This document shows positions 21,135 to 21,332 of a stretch of DNA of 21,332 nucleotides, one piece after another; position 1 is the stretch's first letter, and the number at the start of each line of letters is the position of its first letter. This DNA comes from Selaginella kraussiana (Eukaryota; Streptophyta; Lycopodiopsida; Selaginellales; Selaginellaceae). The position numbers were made by a program, and so were the translations under genes. The DNA lies in contig LDJE01096480.1 in NCBI GenBank assembly GCA_001021135.1, forward strand, positions 1-21,332. The letters run 5' to 3'. The notes beneath the pieces are model-generated. The model did not search any database and was not told the DNA's origin. It saw nothing but the letters and a program-made list of their open reading frames with translations.

Positions 21135-21332
21135 TGGATTGGCCGTCAGGGCAATCATATGTATATAGTGGGTTTTAAGAATATTTTAGAGATTATGCCC
21201 GCAAAATTTATATGCTCTAGGAATATCCACATTTCTGATGGTCTGGATCCAGCCACATCGGACAGTCACATCCGGCCGTCCGAATTGAATAAAAAAACGT
21301 AAGTAGAATATGCGAATATTGTACGTACGAAC
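21135..21332. mobile_element. Second MITE-like unit, running off the window
   Basis: It starts with TGGATTGGCCGT, then gggttttaagaatatttta and gagattatgcc, matching the previous unit with scattered differences. It also carries the shared tgcgaatattg motif near its far end (21310-21320; 21056-21066 in the first unit). The left end is the inverted mate of 21096-21107. No right terminus is seen before the window ends. Confidence 0.35.

Noticed and set aside
1-21332. CRISPR arrays, operons, bacterial terminators, integrase sites
   Set aside because: The window is eukaryotic nuclear DNA with spliced genes, and no regularly spaced repeat array is present.

Overview
The window looks like a compact nuclear segment of a land plant, most likely a lycophyte of the Selaginella type. 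The genes are clearly plant genes: a TRM/LONGIFOLIA-like protein, a PATROL1/DUF810 Munc13-like protein, a chloroplast-type 2-Cys peroxiredoxin and a small plant EF-hand protein. Most of the 22 introns I can place by phase-consistent GT-AG junctions are only 46-80 nt long, and genes are separated by a few hundred bases. Species assignment is inference from gene style, not from a search.

Layout. Bases 1-2054 hold no gene I can support. A five-exon TRM-like gene (2055-4936, +) faces a five-exon DUF810 gene (8491-5711, -) across a 774-base convergent gap. The DUF810 gene has one apparent reading-frame break near 7862-7880. Further right are a one-exon proline/alanine-rich protein (9920-9180, -), then a gene-poor stretch with a GC-rich low-complexity block. 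Next comes a six-exon plastid 2-Cys peroxiredoxin (12190-10969, -). It shares a 301-base head-to-head promoter region with a very large gene (12492-19836, +) of about 2190 residues. That gene starts with a roughly 5-kb exon of unrecognised, mostly helical sequence and ends in a complete-looking protein kinase domain. A one-exon EF-hand gene (20495-20064, -) converges on it. The right end (20700-21332) carries short tandem duplications and two related MITE-like units with an inverted GGATTGGCC motif.

There is no operon-like logic. The only strong positional link is the divergent peroxiredoxin/giant-kinase pair. Most notable are the giant protein with a C-terminal kinase, the peroxiredoxin lacking the usual C-terminal YF tail and carrying three consecutive introns that are stop-free and divisible by three, the frame break in the DUF810 gene, and degenerate telomere-type repeats in two adjacent introns of the kinase gene.
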